A stretch of 64,000 bases of DNA from the NCBI GenBank assembly GCA_963728785.1, contig CAVSKV010000004.1, positions 186,001 through 250,000 on the forward strand. Reading direction: 5' to 3'. The translations under genes were made by a program, and so were the position numbers. Origin of the DNA: JAGWRI01 sp963728785 (GTDB lineage Bacteria; Gemmatimonadota; Gemmatimonadetes; Gemmatimonadales; Gemmatimonadaceae). Under the pieces are notes generated by a model. It had not been told where the DNA came from. It worked only from the letters and a program-made list of their open reading frames with translations, and did no database searches. Positions 35,668 through 44,643 of this stretch are shown piece after piece. The stretch's first letter is position 1. Every line of letters starts with the position of its first letter.

Positions 35668-35724
35668 GGAGGTAGGACGGGAACGGCGTTCCGCAGTGAT
35701 CAGTCCTACCGTCCTACTCTTCTA
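35668..35724. repeat. octamer-armed inverted repeat, copy 1
   Basis: GTAGGACGG at 35672-35680 is the exact inverse of CCGTCCTAC at 35709-35717, and a second CAGTCCTAC unit lies next to the right arm. The core between them reads, on the minus strand, ACTGCGGAACGCCGTT. It sits between convergent genes and may end transcription. See copies at 48555-48649 and 50359-50424. Confidence 0.7.
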
Positions 35725-37053
35725 CGGCAGTTGCAGTTTGTACAGCGCCACGGCGTTGTCGCGGAGGACCATGCGGGCGAGCTGCTCGGCGCGGGCGCGG
35801 GTGATCTCGCGGTCGCGCATCATCCCCGTGAGCGCGAGGCCGAGGGCCTTGCGGGCTGAGGTGGCAGCGAGCCACGCACCCTGGTCCCACCCCTGCGGCG
35901 TGCCGCCGTCGAAGGCGTCGGTGCCGAACAGCACCTTCTCGGGCCACTGGCTCAGCCAGTCGCGCAATACGCCGGCCAGCTGTGACGGCTCGATGAACTG
36001 CGTCATCATCGAGATGTCGGCGTACATGTTGGGCTTGCCGAGCAAGGCGAGCGTCTGGCCGGTGAGCGGCCATCCGCCGTGGAGCATCACGAAGTTCGTG
36101 CCGCGAAGCGAGGAGTCATTGGCGACCGCCTCAAGTTGGGAGGGTGCCGATCCGCTCGGCGAATAGAAGCCGCCGAATTCGTACAGCACGTGGATGTGCA
36201 CCGCCATGCCGAGCCGTCCGGCGCGGAAGGCGATCTCGTGGAACAGGTAGTCTTCAAGCGTCTTGTACTCGGCGCGCGTCGGCACGCCGCCATGCGCGTA
36301 GCGCGCGTACACCGAGCGGGCAGCGGCGCTGTCGGGCGGCGCGAAGTCGAGCGCGCGCAGGTACGCGGCCTCGAACTTTACCGCTACCGCCCCGGAGTCG
36401 TGCTGGCGCTGGAGCGTGGGCGCGATCACCGCCTGAACGTAGGCTTCGAGGCTAGTCGGCAGCGCCTTCACGCCGAGCGCCTCGAGGTAGCGGTGGAGGA
36501 GCGCGGCCTCACGTGGGTACAGACTGCGCGTGTCGGGTGTGCGCGCGGCCTCGGCGCGCGTGTCGAGCGGCAGCATCAGCGCGTCGTCGAACGGCACCCA
36601 GCGGAACCGAGGCGGGGTGAGTCCGGGCCCTGCCGCAATCCGGTTGGCCAACATCACCTCTATCCCCGCGCGGTCGAGCACCCAGGCCGGGAAGTTATCG
36701 CCCTGCGCCTTCTGCACGCGGCCGCGGGCCGCGGCAAGTGCGTCCAGGTAGGCCTTGCCGGTGTCGGACTCCGGGATGTCATAGAGGGCGCGCGCGGCAG
36801 CGGCCCATTCGGGGTTGTCGAGCCGGAGGCGCCAGGGCAGTTGGAACGGGGGGATGCCGTCGAGCGGCAGTGCGTCGTATTCGGAATCGGGGGGCGCACC
36901 GGGCGCGATGGGCCGCATGGGGTGTGCGTGGTTGTCCACGGCCCTGATGCTGGCGATGTAGCCGGCGAGTTGGGAATCGATCGGTTGGCGGTCGTTGGAG
37001 CCGATTCCGCACCCGGCGAGCAGCGCACAGGCGGCGAGAGCGAGGGCTTTCAT
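35722..37053 (-). CDS. amidohydrolase-family lipoprotein
   Basis: A 443-residue Amidohydro_2-type metal-dependent hydrolase. The lipoprotein signal is MKALALAACALLAGC. The metal site begins with VDNHAHPMRP (HxH) and continues with His in MAVHIHVLYEFGG and LHGGWP, and Asp in FGTDAFDGG. These residues support hydrolysis or decarboxylation of a carbonyl substrate, but the substrate is not identifiable. Its 3' end overlaps the repeat element between it and the M16 protease gene. Confidence 0.82.
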   Translation of the reverse strand: MKALALAACALLAGCGIGSNDRQPIDSQLAGYIASIRAVDNHAHPMRPIAPGAPPDSEYDALPLDGIPPFQLPWRLRLDNPEWAAAARALYDIPESDTGKAYLDALAAARGRVQKAQGDNFPAWVLDRAGIEVMLANRIAAGPGLTPPRFRWVPFDDALMLPLDTRAEAARTPDTRSLYPREAALLHRYLEALGVKALPTSLEAYVQAVIAPTLQRQHDSGAVAVKFEAAYLRALDFAPPDSAAARSVYARYAHGGVPTRAEYKTLEDYLFHEIAFRAGRLGMAVHIHVLYEFGGFYSPSGSAPSQLEAVANDSSLRGTNFVMLHGGWPLTGQTLALLGKPNMYADISMMTQFIEPSQLAGVLRDWLSQWPEKVLFGTDAFDGGTPQGWDQGAWLAATSARKALGLALTGMMRDREITRARAEQLARMVLRDNAVALYKLQLP

Positions 37054-37245
37054 GGGCGGTGGGAGCAGGGACTGGGGCGAGAACCACTGGCGGACCGTGG
37101 ACTACCATAACTCGCGCCCGGCGTCGGCATCAAGAACGGCGGGGATGACCAGGATGGTCCCATCCGGCGGGACTTGCCGGCGAGGCCGGAGGTGCGCACG
37201 TTCCAGACCTTCGCCCACTGTTCAAACCTTCACCCGGACGGATTC

Positions 37246-37782
37246 ATGCGCAAAACCTTCCTCCCCGTGGTCGCCGGATTGCTCATCTCGGCGGTTCCGG
37301 TCGTTTCCCAGGCCCAGAGCCCCGTAGCCGACGCGCTCCGCGGCACGCTCGTCGGCGCCAAGCGCAATTTCGTCGCTGCAGCTGACGAAATGCCCGCCGA
37401 CAAGTACGGCTATCACCCCACCGAAGCGCAGATGACCTTCGGACAGCTGGTGCTGCACGTGGCCACGTCGAACGAGTTTCTCTGCTCGACCATCTCGGGT
37501 TCGACGGCCCCCACCGAAGCAAAGCTCACGGCCACGTCGCCCAAGGCCGACCTCGTCGCGCGCGTGACCCGCTCGTTCGACTACTGCGCAGCGAGCTTTG
37601 CCAAGCTCACCGACGCGACGCTCACCGACAGCGTGCCGTTCTTTGGCAAGAGCAAGGTGACCCGTGCCGCGGCGATGATGGACATCGCTGCCGACTGGGC
37701 GGACCACTATAGCATGGCGGCCGTGTATCTGCGCCTCAACGGCATCCTGCCGCCGACCGCAAGAGGCCGTGGCGGCATGTAG
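37246..37782 (+). CDS. exported DinB-family protein
   Basis: A 178-residue DinB-superfamily protein with a signal peptide (FLPVVAGLLISAVPVVSQAQ). The helix-bundle His residues appear in TFGQLVLHVATSNEFLCSTI and in DIAADWADHYSMAAVYLRLN. An exported location distinguishes it from the cytoplasmic DinB protein at 22500-22976. The start at 37246 is chosen for the signal peptide. The divergent amidohydrolase gene begins 192 nt away. Confidence 0.82.
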   Translation: MRKTFLPVVAGLLISAVPVVSQAQSPVADALRGTLVGAKRNFVAAADEMPADKYGYHPTEAQMTFGQLVLHVATSNEFLCSTISGSTAPTEAKLTATSPKADLVARVTRSFDYCAASFAKLTDATLTDSVPFFGKSKVTRAAAMMDIAADWADHYSMAAVYLRLNGILPPTARGRGGM

Positions 37783-37926
37783 CCAGGCGACTGGGGCGCC
37801 AGGCGGGGATCCGGATCCTCCTTTTCGTTCCCGGATGCCCGCCCGGTGGGCCGGCCGAAACCGGCCGGCGCCGACCGCGTAGGGAGAAGGGGCGCGCGTG
37901 GGGCGCGCACACGCAAGGAGCGATCG

Positions 37927-38190
37927 ATGGCAGGCACTGCCGGCAGCACCGAAGAACACAAAGTCTCTGGCGAAGGGCTCGTGGCTCGGGTCAAGGAACT
38001 GGTGCACCAGGGGAACATCCGGCGCATCATCGTCAAGAATGACAAGGGGCAGACGATCTTCGAGATCCCGCTGACGTTCGGACTCGTCGGCGCGGCATTC
38101 ATGCCGGTGCTGGTCGCGCTCGGGTCGATCGCCGCGCTGGCCGCCGAGTACACGCTGGTGGTGGAGAAGCGGGACGCGGACGAGAAGTAG
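37927..38190 (+). CDS. DUF4342 protein
   Basis: An 87-residue protein. Residues 15-75 match the DUF4342 pattern: GLVARVKELVHQGNIRRIIV, NDKGQTIFEIPLTFGLVG, then a hydrophobic stretch (VALGSIAALAAEYTLVV) that may be a membrane-associated helix. Function unknown. AAGGAG lies before the ATG at 37927. Confidence 0.82.
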   Translation: MAGTAGSTEEHKVSGEGLVARVKELVHQGNIRRIIVKNDKGQTIFEIPLTFGLVGAAFMPVLVALGSIAALAAEYTLVVEKRDADEK

Positions 38191-38400
38191 CGCCGGAACC
38201 CCATGCGGACCCATCGGTAGACCCCCCGTGCGCCTCGGCACGCCTGGGCACCGCGAAACGCCTTAACGTCGGTCGGCAAACGGTGTCTCCCTCTCGTGCG
38301 TAGGTAGAGCACCACGGGTGGACGTCTCGGCGGCGTTGCGCGCCCGGTCTCGAAGCTCGTGGCGACCCATGCGCTCGTTCACGTTGACTGGGACCGTGAT
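38191..38400. promoter_or_regulatory. presumed promoter region of the secretion operon
   Basis: This 210-nt gap precedes the eleven-gene secretion operon. I see no gene and no clear -35/-10 pair; its position makes it the likely site of the operon promoter. Confidence 0.35.
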
Positions 38401-38859
38401 ATGATCCGACGCCGCTTGTGGAAGGGGGCAGCCCGCCGCCCGATCCGGTCGGGCTTCACCCTGATCGAAATCATGGTGGTGATCGTCGTGATCGCGATCC
38501 TGGCCACGCTCGTGGCGCCCAACATCTTCCAGCACGTGGGGGCGGCCAAGTCGGCCACCGCCAAGTCGCAGATCGAGATGCTCGGCACCGCCCTCGACGC
38601 GTACCGCCTGGACAACGGGCACTACCCGACCACGCAGCAGGGGCTGGACGCGCTCTGGACCATGCCCACGGTGGATCCGCCGACCAACTGGCGAGGCCCG
38701 TATCTGCGGAAGCCGGTTCCCTTGGATCCCTGGGGTGCGGCCTACATCTACCTGTCTCCAGGACAGGTAAATCCGACCGGCTACGATCTGCTCACCTATG
38801 GGGCCGACGGCAAGCCGGGCGGGACCGGAGAGGACGCCGACATCACGAGCTGGCAGTAG
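38401..38859 (+). CDS. gspG: type II secretion major pseudopilin GspG
   Basis: The major pseudopilin of a type II secretion pseudopilus. The prepilin peptidase site is SGFTLIEIMVVIVVIAILAT (cleavage after Gly, with Glu at +5). The C-terminal globular part has the GspG hallmarks DAYRLDNGHYPTTQQGLDAL, RGPYLRKPVPLDPWG and LLTYGADGKPGG (calcium-binding loop). The length of 152 aa is normal. The ATG at 38401 gives the usual short basic leader. It is the first gene of the operon, 16 nt before gspF. Confidence 0.95.
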   Translation: MIRRRLWKGAARRPIRSGFTLIEIMVVIVVIAILATLVAPNIFQHVGAAKSATAKSQIEMLGTALDAYRLDNGHYPTTQQGLDALWTMPTVDPPTNWRGPYLRKPVPLDPWGAAYIYLSPGQVNPTGYDLLTYGADGKPGGTGEDADITSWQ

Positions 38860-38875
38860 CCGGCGGGCGGGCAGC

Positions 38876-40081
38876 ATGCCGACCTTCGCGTATCAGGCCG
38901 TTGACGGCGCGGGCAAGCGTCAGCGCGGGGTGGCGAACGCCGCCAGCCCGGGCGCGCTCGCGCGCTCGCTGGAGGATCGCGGGCTGCTGGTGCTCGACGT
39001 GGCCGAGTCGTCGGAAGTGGCGACTGGGGGCGGCGGGCGGTTCCGGTTCGGGCGCGGGCGCGAGGTGCTGGAGGTGACACGGGCGCTGGCGGCCCTGCTT
39101 CCGGTGGGCATGCCGCTGGCGCAGGCGCTCAATGCCGCATCCGGGGTGGCGACGGGCGACGTCCGCACAGCCGTGCTGGACGTCCGCGAGCGGGTGGAGC
39201 GCGGCGACACGCTGTCCACGGCACTAGGCGCGCATGGCGGCCTGTTCTCGCCGCTGTACGTGGGCATGGTGCGGGCCGGCGAGCGGAGCGGCGACCTGGA
39301 CGGCGCGTTCACGCGGCTGGCCACGCAGCTCGAGCGCGACGAGCAGCTGCGCGGGCGTCTGGTGTCGGCGGCGGTGTACCCGATCATCCTGGCCACGGCG
39401 GGGACGTGCGCGGTGCTGGTGCTGATGTTCTTCGTGCTGCCGCGGTTCGTGGGGCTGCTCGAGGGGAGCGGGGCGGAACTGCCGACGTCCACGCGAACGC
39501 TGATCGCGATCTCGCACGGGTTGCACCGATTCTGGCCGGTGGCGCTGATGATCCCGGTAGTGATCGCGGCGCTGGCGGCGTGGGTGAAGAACACCGCGGA
39601 GGGGACGCGGGCCTGGTCGCGGACGCTGCTCACGCTGCCCATGGTGCGCACGCTGCGGCAGTACGCGCTGTCGGCGCGATTCGCGCGGCTGGTGGGGGTG
39701 TTGCTAGGCGGCGGCGCGCCGCTGCTCATGGCGCTGGACGACACGGTGGAGTCGCTGGCCGACCCGATCGCACGCGACGACGCCAGTCGCATCCGCGCCC
39801 GCGTGCGCGAGGGGACGTCGCTGCGGGCGGCGGTGGCCGAGGGCCCGCTCTTTCCGCCCCTGCTGTCGCAGCTGATCGGAGTGGGCGAAGACGCGGGCGA
39901 ACTGCGGATCTTCTTGCTCAAGGCGGCGGACATTTTCGAGGAGCGCACGGAGCGGGCGATGCAGCGGCTGGTGACGCTGGCCGAGCCGGCGCTGATCGTG
40001 ATCTTCGGCGCGATGGTGGCGTTCGTGGCGCTGTCGCTGTTGCAGGCGATCTACGGCATCAACGCGAGTTCGTTCAAGTGA
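38876..40081 (+). CDS. gspF: type II secretion inner-membrane platform protein GspF
   Basis: The polytopic platform protein that links the ATPase to the pseudopilus. It starts with the typical MPTFAYQAVDGAGKRQRG, has two GspF/T2SSF repeats (LAALLPVGMPLAQALNAASG and LLGGGAPLLMALDDTVESLA) and three membrane helices (PIILATAGTCAVLVLMFFVL, FWPVALMIPVVIAALAAWV, ALIVIFGAMVAFVALSLLQA). The length of 401 aa is normal. Its stop overlaps the gspH-type GTG by four bases. Confidence 0.94.
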   Translation: MPTFAYQAVDGAGKRQRGVANAASPGALARSLEDRGLLVLDVAESSEVATGGGGRFRFGRGREVLEVTRALAALLPVGMPLAQALNAASGVATGDVRTAVLDVRERVERGDTLSTALGAHGGLFSPLYVGMVRAGERSGDLDGAFTRLATQLERDEQLRGRLVSAAVYPIILATAGTCAVLVLMFFVLPRFVGLLEGSGAELPTSTRTLIAISHGLHRFWPVALMIPVVIAALAAWVKNTAEGTRAWSRTLLTLPMVRTLRQYALSARFARLVGVLLGGGAPLLMALDDTVESLADPIARDDASRIRARVREGTSLRAAVAEGPLFPPLLSQLIGVGEDAGELRIFLLKAADIFEERTERAMQRLVTLAEPALIVIFGAMVAFVALSLLQAIYGINASSFK

Positions 40082-40524
40082 CGCGCGCCCGGCGCGGGTT
40101 CACGCTGCTCGAGATGTCGGTGGTGCTCGTCATCATGGCGATCGCCGCCACGCTCGTCGTGCCGGCGCTCGTGGACCTGGGGCAGGTGACGCCCAAGCAC
40201 ACCGCGGCGGCATTGCTCGATCTGCTGCGCGCCTCGCGCGCCGTGGCCATCGACAGCGACGTCACGGTGACGCTGATCGTGGACCCGGTCACGGGCAACT
40301 TCCGCGCCGATTCCACGGGCGTGCGGGGCACCGGATCGGTGGCCACCGGTCAACTGTCGCTCCAGGGCGACGAGGCGCTGGTGACCGATCTGCCGCGGCT
40401 GCGCTACGTGTTCGCGCCCACCGGCGCGACGTTGGCCGATACGGTGCGCGTGCGCGGCGCGGATTCGTCGGTGGTGGTGTTCGTGGATCCCTGGAACGGG
40501 GTGGCGACGTCCAATGCGCACTAG
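40078..40524 (+). CDS. gspH: minor pseudopilin, GspH-type
   Basis: A 148-residue prepilin-like protein: RRGFTLLEMSVVLVIMAIAA supplies the cleavage site and N-terminal helix, followed by a mainly beta C-terminal domain (AAALLDLLRASRAVAIDSDV). The GspH assignment rests on the order of genes and the size. GTG start, overlapping gspF by GTGA; its end overlaps the next start by 11 nt. Confidence 0.8.
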   Translation: MTRARRGFTLLEMSVVLVIMAIAATLVVPALVDLGQVTPKHTAAALLDLLRASRAVAIDSDVTVTLIVDPVTGNFRADSTGVRGTGSVATGQLSLQGDEALVTDLPRLRYVFAPTGATLADTVRVRGADSSVVVFVDPWNGVATSNAH

Positions 40525-40903
40525 ACGGGGGTTCACGCTGTTCGAGGCCACCGCGGCGCTCGCCATCGTCGGCATCACCTCGGTGGCCGCGCTGAGCGCG
40601 GTGGGCGCCGAGTTGCGCACCACCGAGCGTGCCCGCCGGGCGATCGAAGCCGATGCGCTGGCCACGTCGCGGCTGGACTTCATGAACCTGCTCACGGACC
40701 AGGAACTCCAGGCGCTCCCCGACACGGTGGCCAAGGGGGCGTTCGCCGCGCCGCTCGGCGACTACGCGTGGAAGACCACGTCGGGCGCGGTGAACGACGA
40801 GCCCGGCGTGTACGACGTCGCGATCACCATCACTTGGCCGAGCGGCGCGTACACGGTGCGCACCTACCTCTACCGGCGTCCGCCGCTGGCGTCCACGCCA
40901 TGA
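40514..40903 (+). CDS. gspI: minor pseudopilin, GspI-type
   Basis: A 129-residue prepilin-like protein with RRGFTLFEATAALAIVGITS, so cleavage is after Gly with Phe at +1 and Glu at +5. The GspI identity is inferred from size, from position between H- and J-type genes, and from the sequence following the helix (ERARRAIEADALATSRLDF). It overlaps gspJ by ATGA. Confidence 0.8.
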   Translation: MRTRRGFTLFEATAALAIVGITSVAALSAVGAELRTTERARRAIEADALATSRLDFMNLLTDQELQALPDTVAKGAFAAPLGDYAWKTTSGAVNDEPGVYDVAITITWPSGAYTVRTYLYRRPPLASTP

Positions 40904-41613
40904 TGCGCGCCCGCCGCGGCATGACGCTCATGGAGCTGACGATCGCTCTCGTCATCACGGGCATGATGGCGGCTGCCGGCGCGTCCACGTTCTCGACGAT
41001 CATCGACCATCAGCGCGACATCGTGCGGGCCACGGCGTCCGTGGAGCGCGGCGCCGCGCTGCGAGAGACCATCCACTCGTGGCTCGTCTCGGGTAACGTG
41101 CTCATCACGTCAGGCGGTCTCCCGCAGATGGGGAGCCGCACGGCCGGTCCGAGCGGGGGCGCGGGCGGTGCGTCGTCGATGTCGGCTCTCCAGACGGTGA
41201 CGCCGGGGAGTTCGGCCACCACCACCACGCCGACGATCACTGCGGCCCAGGCGGTTGGCGACGAGCTGGACTTCACCACCACCGCGCCCAATCCGGCGAA
41301 CGCCCCGCAGGCGCGCATGCGGCTGTTCGTCGACGGCGACCCGAGTACCACGGAGACCGGACTGACGCTGGAGTATCAGGCGAGCACGCAGGCGCCGCTG
41401 CAGCGGATCGAAGTCGAACCAGCCATCGACTCGATGGTCGTGGAGTATCTCGATACGCGCACCAACCTGTGGTATCCCGCCTCCGAGGCATCGACCATTC
41501 AACCGCGGGCGCTGCGACTCACCCTGCTGTCCACGACGACGCTGCTCCCGGGCCTGGTGACGCTGCCGATGATCGTGGCGATGGGACAGCAGCCCGCGGG
41601 GCTGGGGCGATGA
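40900..41613 (+). CDS. gspJ: minor pseudopilin, GspJ-type
   Basis: A 237-residue prepilin-like protein with ARRGMTLMELTIALVITGMM; the residue after the cleaved Gly is Met instead of the common Phe, which prepilin peptidases tolerate. A Ser/Thr/Gly-rich insert (residues 75-105) precedes the C-terminal beta domain. Position before gspK supports GspJ. The start is at either of two consecutive ATGs (40900, 40903). It overlaps gspK by ATGA. Confidence 0.8.
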   Translation: MMRARRGMTLMELTIALVITGMMAAAGASTFSTIIDHQRDIVRATASVERGAALRETIHSWLVSGNVLITSGGLPQMGSRTAGPSGGAGGASSMSALQTVTPGSSATTTTPTITAAQAVGDELDFTTTAPNPANAPQARMRLFVDGDPSTTETGLTLEYQASTQAPLQRIEVEPAIDSMVVEYLDTRTNLWYPASEASTIQPRALRLTLLSTTTLLPGLVTLPMIVAMGQQPAGLGR

Positions 41614-42605
41614 GCACCGCCAGCCGGCCGGGCCCGCATGCGCGCCGCGGCGTGGCGCTGATCGCCGCGCTCTGGCTCGTGGTCGCCATTGCCGTAGTGG
41701 CGCTTCAGTTCAGCCTCGCGGCCAAGGAGCGGCGCGTACTCGGCATCAACGCCGAGGAGCGCGGCGTGGCTCGAGGCGCGGCGCTCGGCGCACTGGCCGT
41801 GACGCAGGCGCAGCTGGACTACCTCCTGCGCGTGATGCCGACCAACAACGCGGCGCTGTCGAGCACGCGCTCGGGCGACCCGTGGTTGGGCGCGGACTCC
41901 ATCTACTCGGGTCCGGTGTACGTAGACAGCATGGAAGTGGACGCCCAACTACTCGATCTGGGGCGGCGGCTCAACCTCAACGACGTGACGGAAGACCAAC
42001 TCCGCACCTTCTTCAGCTACGTGCTCAACGACTACACCACCGCCGACCATCTCGCGCAGACGATCATGGATTGGGAAGACGTGGACGACATCGCGCGTCC
42101 CAACGGCGACGAGGCGGACGGCTACATCAAGAAGGGGCTGCTGGCGCTCCCGGCCAACGGGCCGTTCCGCTCGGTGGCCGAACTGCTCGAAGTGGAAGGG
42201 ATGACGCCGTCGATCTATGCCGACGTGGCGTCGTACTTCACGGTGTACGGATCGGGAATCGTGAACATCAATACCGCACCGGTGCCGGTGCTGCGCGCCA
42301 TTCCCGGGATGACCGATCAGATCCTGTCGAACATCCTCAACCAGCGCTCGCGCGGCCTGCGGATCTCGTCCATCGCTCAGGTAGTGCCGGGCTACGCGCC
42401 GGCGCGCGGGCGTGGCGGCAATGCCGGGCTGGCAACGATGGCCGGCATCCAGCAGGCGCAGCTGGCCCGGGCGATGACCGTGAATACGAATGAGATTCTG
42501 GTGACGTTAACGGCGCGCGCTGGTGCGCAGGCGGAACCGACGCAGGTAATGGCGCTCTTCACACGCAGCGGAACCACGGCCACGCCTTCCTGGGAGCAGT
42601 GGTAA
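41610..42605 (+). CDS. gspK: minor pseudopilin GspK-type
   Basis: A 331-residue protein. The N-terminal helix RRGVALIAALWLVVAIAVVA follows a prepilin-like leader. A large globular domain contains the GspK helix-hairpin-helix signatures: RRLNLNDVTEDQLRTFF, MDWEDVDDIARPNGDEADGY and NINTAPVPVLRAIPGMTD. GspK caps the pseudopilus tip together with I and J. Its stop overlaps the next ATG (TAATG). Confidence 0.9.
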   Translation: MSTASRPGPHARRGVALIAALWLVVAIAVVALQFSLAAKERRVLGINAEERGVARGAALGALAVTQAQLDYLLRVMPTNNAALSSTRSGDPWLGADSIYSGPVYVDSMEVDAQLLDLGRRLNLNDVTEDQLRTFFSYVLNDYTTADHLAQTIMDWEDVDDIARPNGDEADGYIKKGLLALPANGPFRSVAELLEVEGMTPSIYADVASYFTVYGSGIVNINTAPVPVLRAIPGMTDQILSNILNQRSRGLRISSIAQVVPGYAPARGRGGNAGLATMAGIQQAQLARAMTVNTNEILVTLTARAGAQAEPTQVMALFTRSGTTATPSWEQW

Positions 42606-44011
42606 TGCCGGCTTTCGGCCGTACTCGGGGCCCTCGCGTGGGCGTCGCGCTTTCGGGCACTGAACTGTGCGCAGTCTGGCGCAGCGGCGCACGAGTGCTC
42701 CGCGTGCCGGTGGCGGCGTATCCGGGCGACAACGGCGCCTGGCCGGGGCTCGTGGCCGCGCTCGACGAGTTGACGCGCGCGGCGGGCGCCACGACCGGCG
42801 GACGGCTGGCGGTCGCGCTCCTGCCGCCGCTGGTGGAAGTACGCCGGCTGGAGTTGCCACCGCTCGCCCAGGCGGACATTGCGCAGCTGCTGGCGCGGAA
42901 CGGCGGCCGGTACTTCGTGAGCGCGCGGGGCCCGCAGGTGGCCGGCGCATTGGTGCCGCGCGGCCTCCACGGCCGGCGCGACGGCCTGGGCCCAGTGCTC
43001 GCGGCGACGGCATCGGCCCGCGTGCTCGCCGCGTTGTACAACGCGGCGCGCGATTCAGGATGGAGCGTTTCGTCGGTGACGCCCGCCGAGGGCGCGTGGG
43101 CGGCCGCCGCGATCGGTCTCTGGCCTGCCTTCGGCCGCCGGCCGTCGCAACTCCTGGTGAACGAGGGGGACCGAACGGCGCTCGTGGAGTTGGTGGACGC
43201 GCGGGTGGCCAACGTGCGACGGTTCCGCGCCGGCGCGGCCGACGTCGATCTCATCGGGGCGGCGATCGCCGAAGCGGCGGCCGGTGGCGCGACGAGCGCG
43301 GTGGGCGCGTTTGGCATTTCGGGGCGCGACGACCTGCGGCGGGCGCTTGCGGCGCGCGGCGTCAGCATCAACATCGCGGCCGGCGAGTGGGGCGAGCACG
43401 CCGAATCCTCTGAGGTCATGGCGGCGGCGTTTGCCGACCGCAGCGCGGGACCGCAGCTGGTCATCGAGGCGGTGCGCGCCGAACAGCGGGCGAGCATTGC
43501 ACGGGGCGCTATCGCAGTAGCCGCGGCGGCCGTGATCCTGTTCACCGCATCAGCAGGAGTGGAACTGTGGGGCGTGAATCGCGATCTCCGCGCGGTGCGG
43601 GCCGAGCGAGCGGCCATCCGTTCGCAGGTTTCGGCCACGCTCATTGGCCGCACGTCGGTGGAGGACGCCTACCGCCGGATCGCGGCCCTGGCCGGCGCGC
43701 AGCGCGCCGCGCCGCACTGGGCGCCCGTGCTCGCCGAGCTGAGCGCCCGCGTGCCCGACGACGCGTATCTCACCGCGTTCCACGTGCGCGGCGATTCGCT
43801 GGTGGTGGACGGGCTGGCGACCAGCGCGGGCCGCGTGTTCGATGCCATCGAGCAGAGCCCGCAGCTGTCCGACGTTCGCGCGCCGGCACCGGTGCGCCGC
43901 GAGGCGCAGGAGAACAGTCCCCCGATGGAGCGGTTCACGATCGCCGCGCAGCTGCGTGACAGCGCCGGCGCGCCGCATCTGGCGCCGGATGCGTCTCGAG
44001 GGCAGCAATGA
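42605..44011 (+). CDS. GspL/PilM-PilN-like assembly protein
   Basis: A 468-residue bitopic protein. The first 300 residues resemble the actin-like fold of GspL/PilM (VGVALSGTELCAVW, GRLAVALLPPLVEVRRLELP, SQLLVNEGDRTALVELVD). One membrane helix (ARGAIAVAAAAVILFTASAG, about residue 300) and a periplasmic ferredoxin-like PilN-type domain follow (LAGAQRAAPHWAPVLAELSA, VVDGLATSAGRVFDAI). It should anchor the ATPase to the inner membrane. A GTG six bases upstream is an alternative start. Confidence 0.82.
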   Translation: MPAFGRTRGPRVGVALSGTELCAVWRSGARVLRVPVAAYPGDNGAWPGLVAALDELTRAAGATTGGRLAVALLPPLVEVRRLELPPLAQADIAQLLARNGGRYFVSARGPQVAGALVPRGLHGRRDGLGPVLAATASARVLAALYNAARDSGWSVSSVTPAEGAWAAAAIGLWPAFGRRPSQLLVNEGDRTALVELVDARVANVRRFRAGAADVDLIGAAIAEAAAGGATSAVGAFGISGRDDLRRALAARGVSINIAAGEWGEHAESSEVMAAAFADRSAGPQLVIEAVRAEQRASIARGAIAVAAAAVILFTASAGVELWGVNRDLRAVRAERAAIRSQVSATLIGRTSVEDAYRRIAALAGAQRAAPHWAPVLAELSARVPDDAYLTAFHVRGDSLVVDGLATSAGRVFDAIEQSPQLSDVRAPAPVRREAQENSPPMERFTIAAQLRDSAGAPHLAPDASRGQQ

Positions 44012-44643
44012 CCCCCGTCCGGCTCAACGCCCGCGACCGTCGCGCCATGCTGATCGGAGCGCTCGTGCTGTCGCCCGGACTGCTGTTCATCTGGGGGGTG
44101 CGGCCGTACCGGGCCGCGCTGTCCGCCGCGCGGGACGACCTCGCCACCGAACGCGCGACGCTGTCGCGCGAGCGCGGCGCGCTGGCCACTGCGCACAGCA
44201 ATCCCGAACTGCAGCAGCTCACCGATTCGGCGCTGCAGGTGGTGGAGCCCAAGTTGTTCGAAGGGCGCGACGACGTGATCGCGAGCGCCCAACTGGCGTC
44301 ATATCTCGGCGATCTCGCGCGGCGGAGCCACGTCTGGTTGCAGGACGCCGCCACGCGCCCAGCCACGGCGGCCACGCCGGGGGTCCGCACGCTGCACGTG
44401 GATCTCCGTGCCGAAACCGATTTCCAGGGGCTGCTCGCCTTTCTCGATGCGCTCGACCGCGGCGACAAGCTAGTGCGCGTGGAACGGCTGGACGTATCAC
44501 GCGGGTTCGGCAGAGCTGGAAACCAGGATGCCGAAACGCTCACCATCACGGCCACCGTTGCCGGCTATGCCATGGGCGGCGAGTCGCCAACCGCGCCGCC
44601 GGTGACGCCGGTGGCTGCTGCCAAGCCAGGAGCGCAGCCATGA
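44008..44643 (+). CDS. GspM/PilO-like inner-membrane assembly protein
   Basis: A 211-residue bitopic protein: short cytoplasmic N-terminus, one membrane helix (RAMLIGALVLSPGLLFIWGV), a coiled-coil segment (AARDDLATERATLSRERGAL), then a ferredoxin-like domain (LHVDLRAETDFQGLLAFLDA). This is the GspM/PilO layout. It overlaps its upstream neighbour by ATGA and its downstream neighbour by ATGA. Confidence 0.82.
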   Translation: MTPVRLNARDRRAMLIGALVLSPGLLFIWGVRPYRAALSAARDDLATERATLSRERGALATAHSNPELQQLTDSALQVVEPKLFEGRDDVIASAQLASYLGDLARRSHVWLQDAATRPATAATPGVRTLHVDLRAETDFQGLLAFLDALDRGDKLVRVERLDVSRGFGRAGNQDAETLTITATVAGYAMGGESPTAPPVTPVAAAKPGAQP

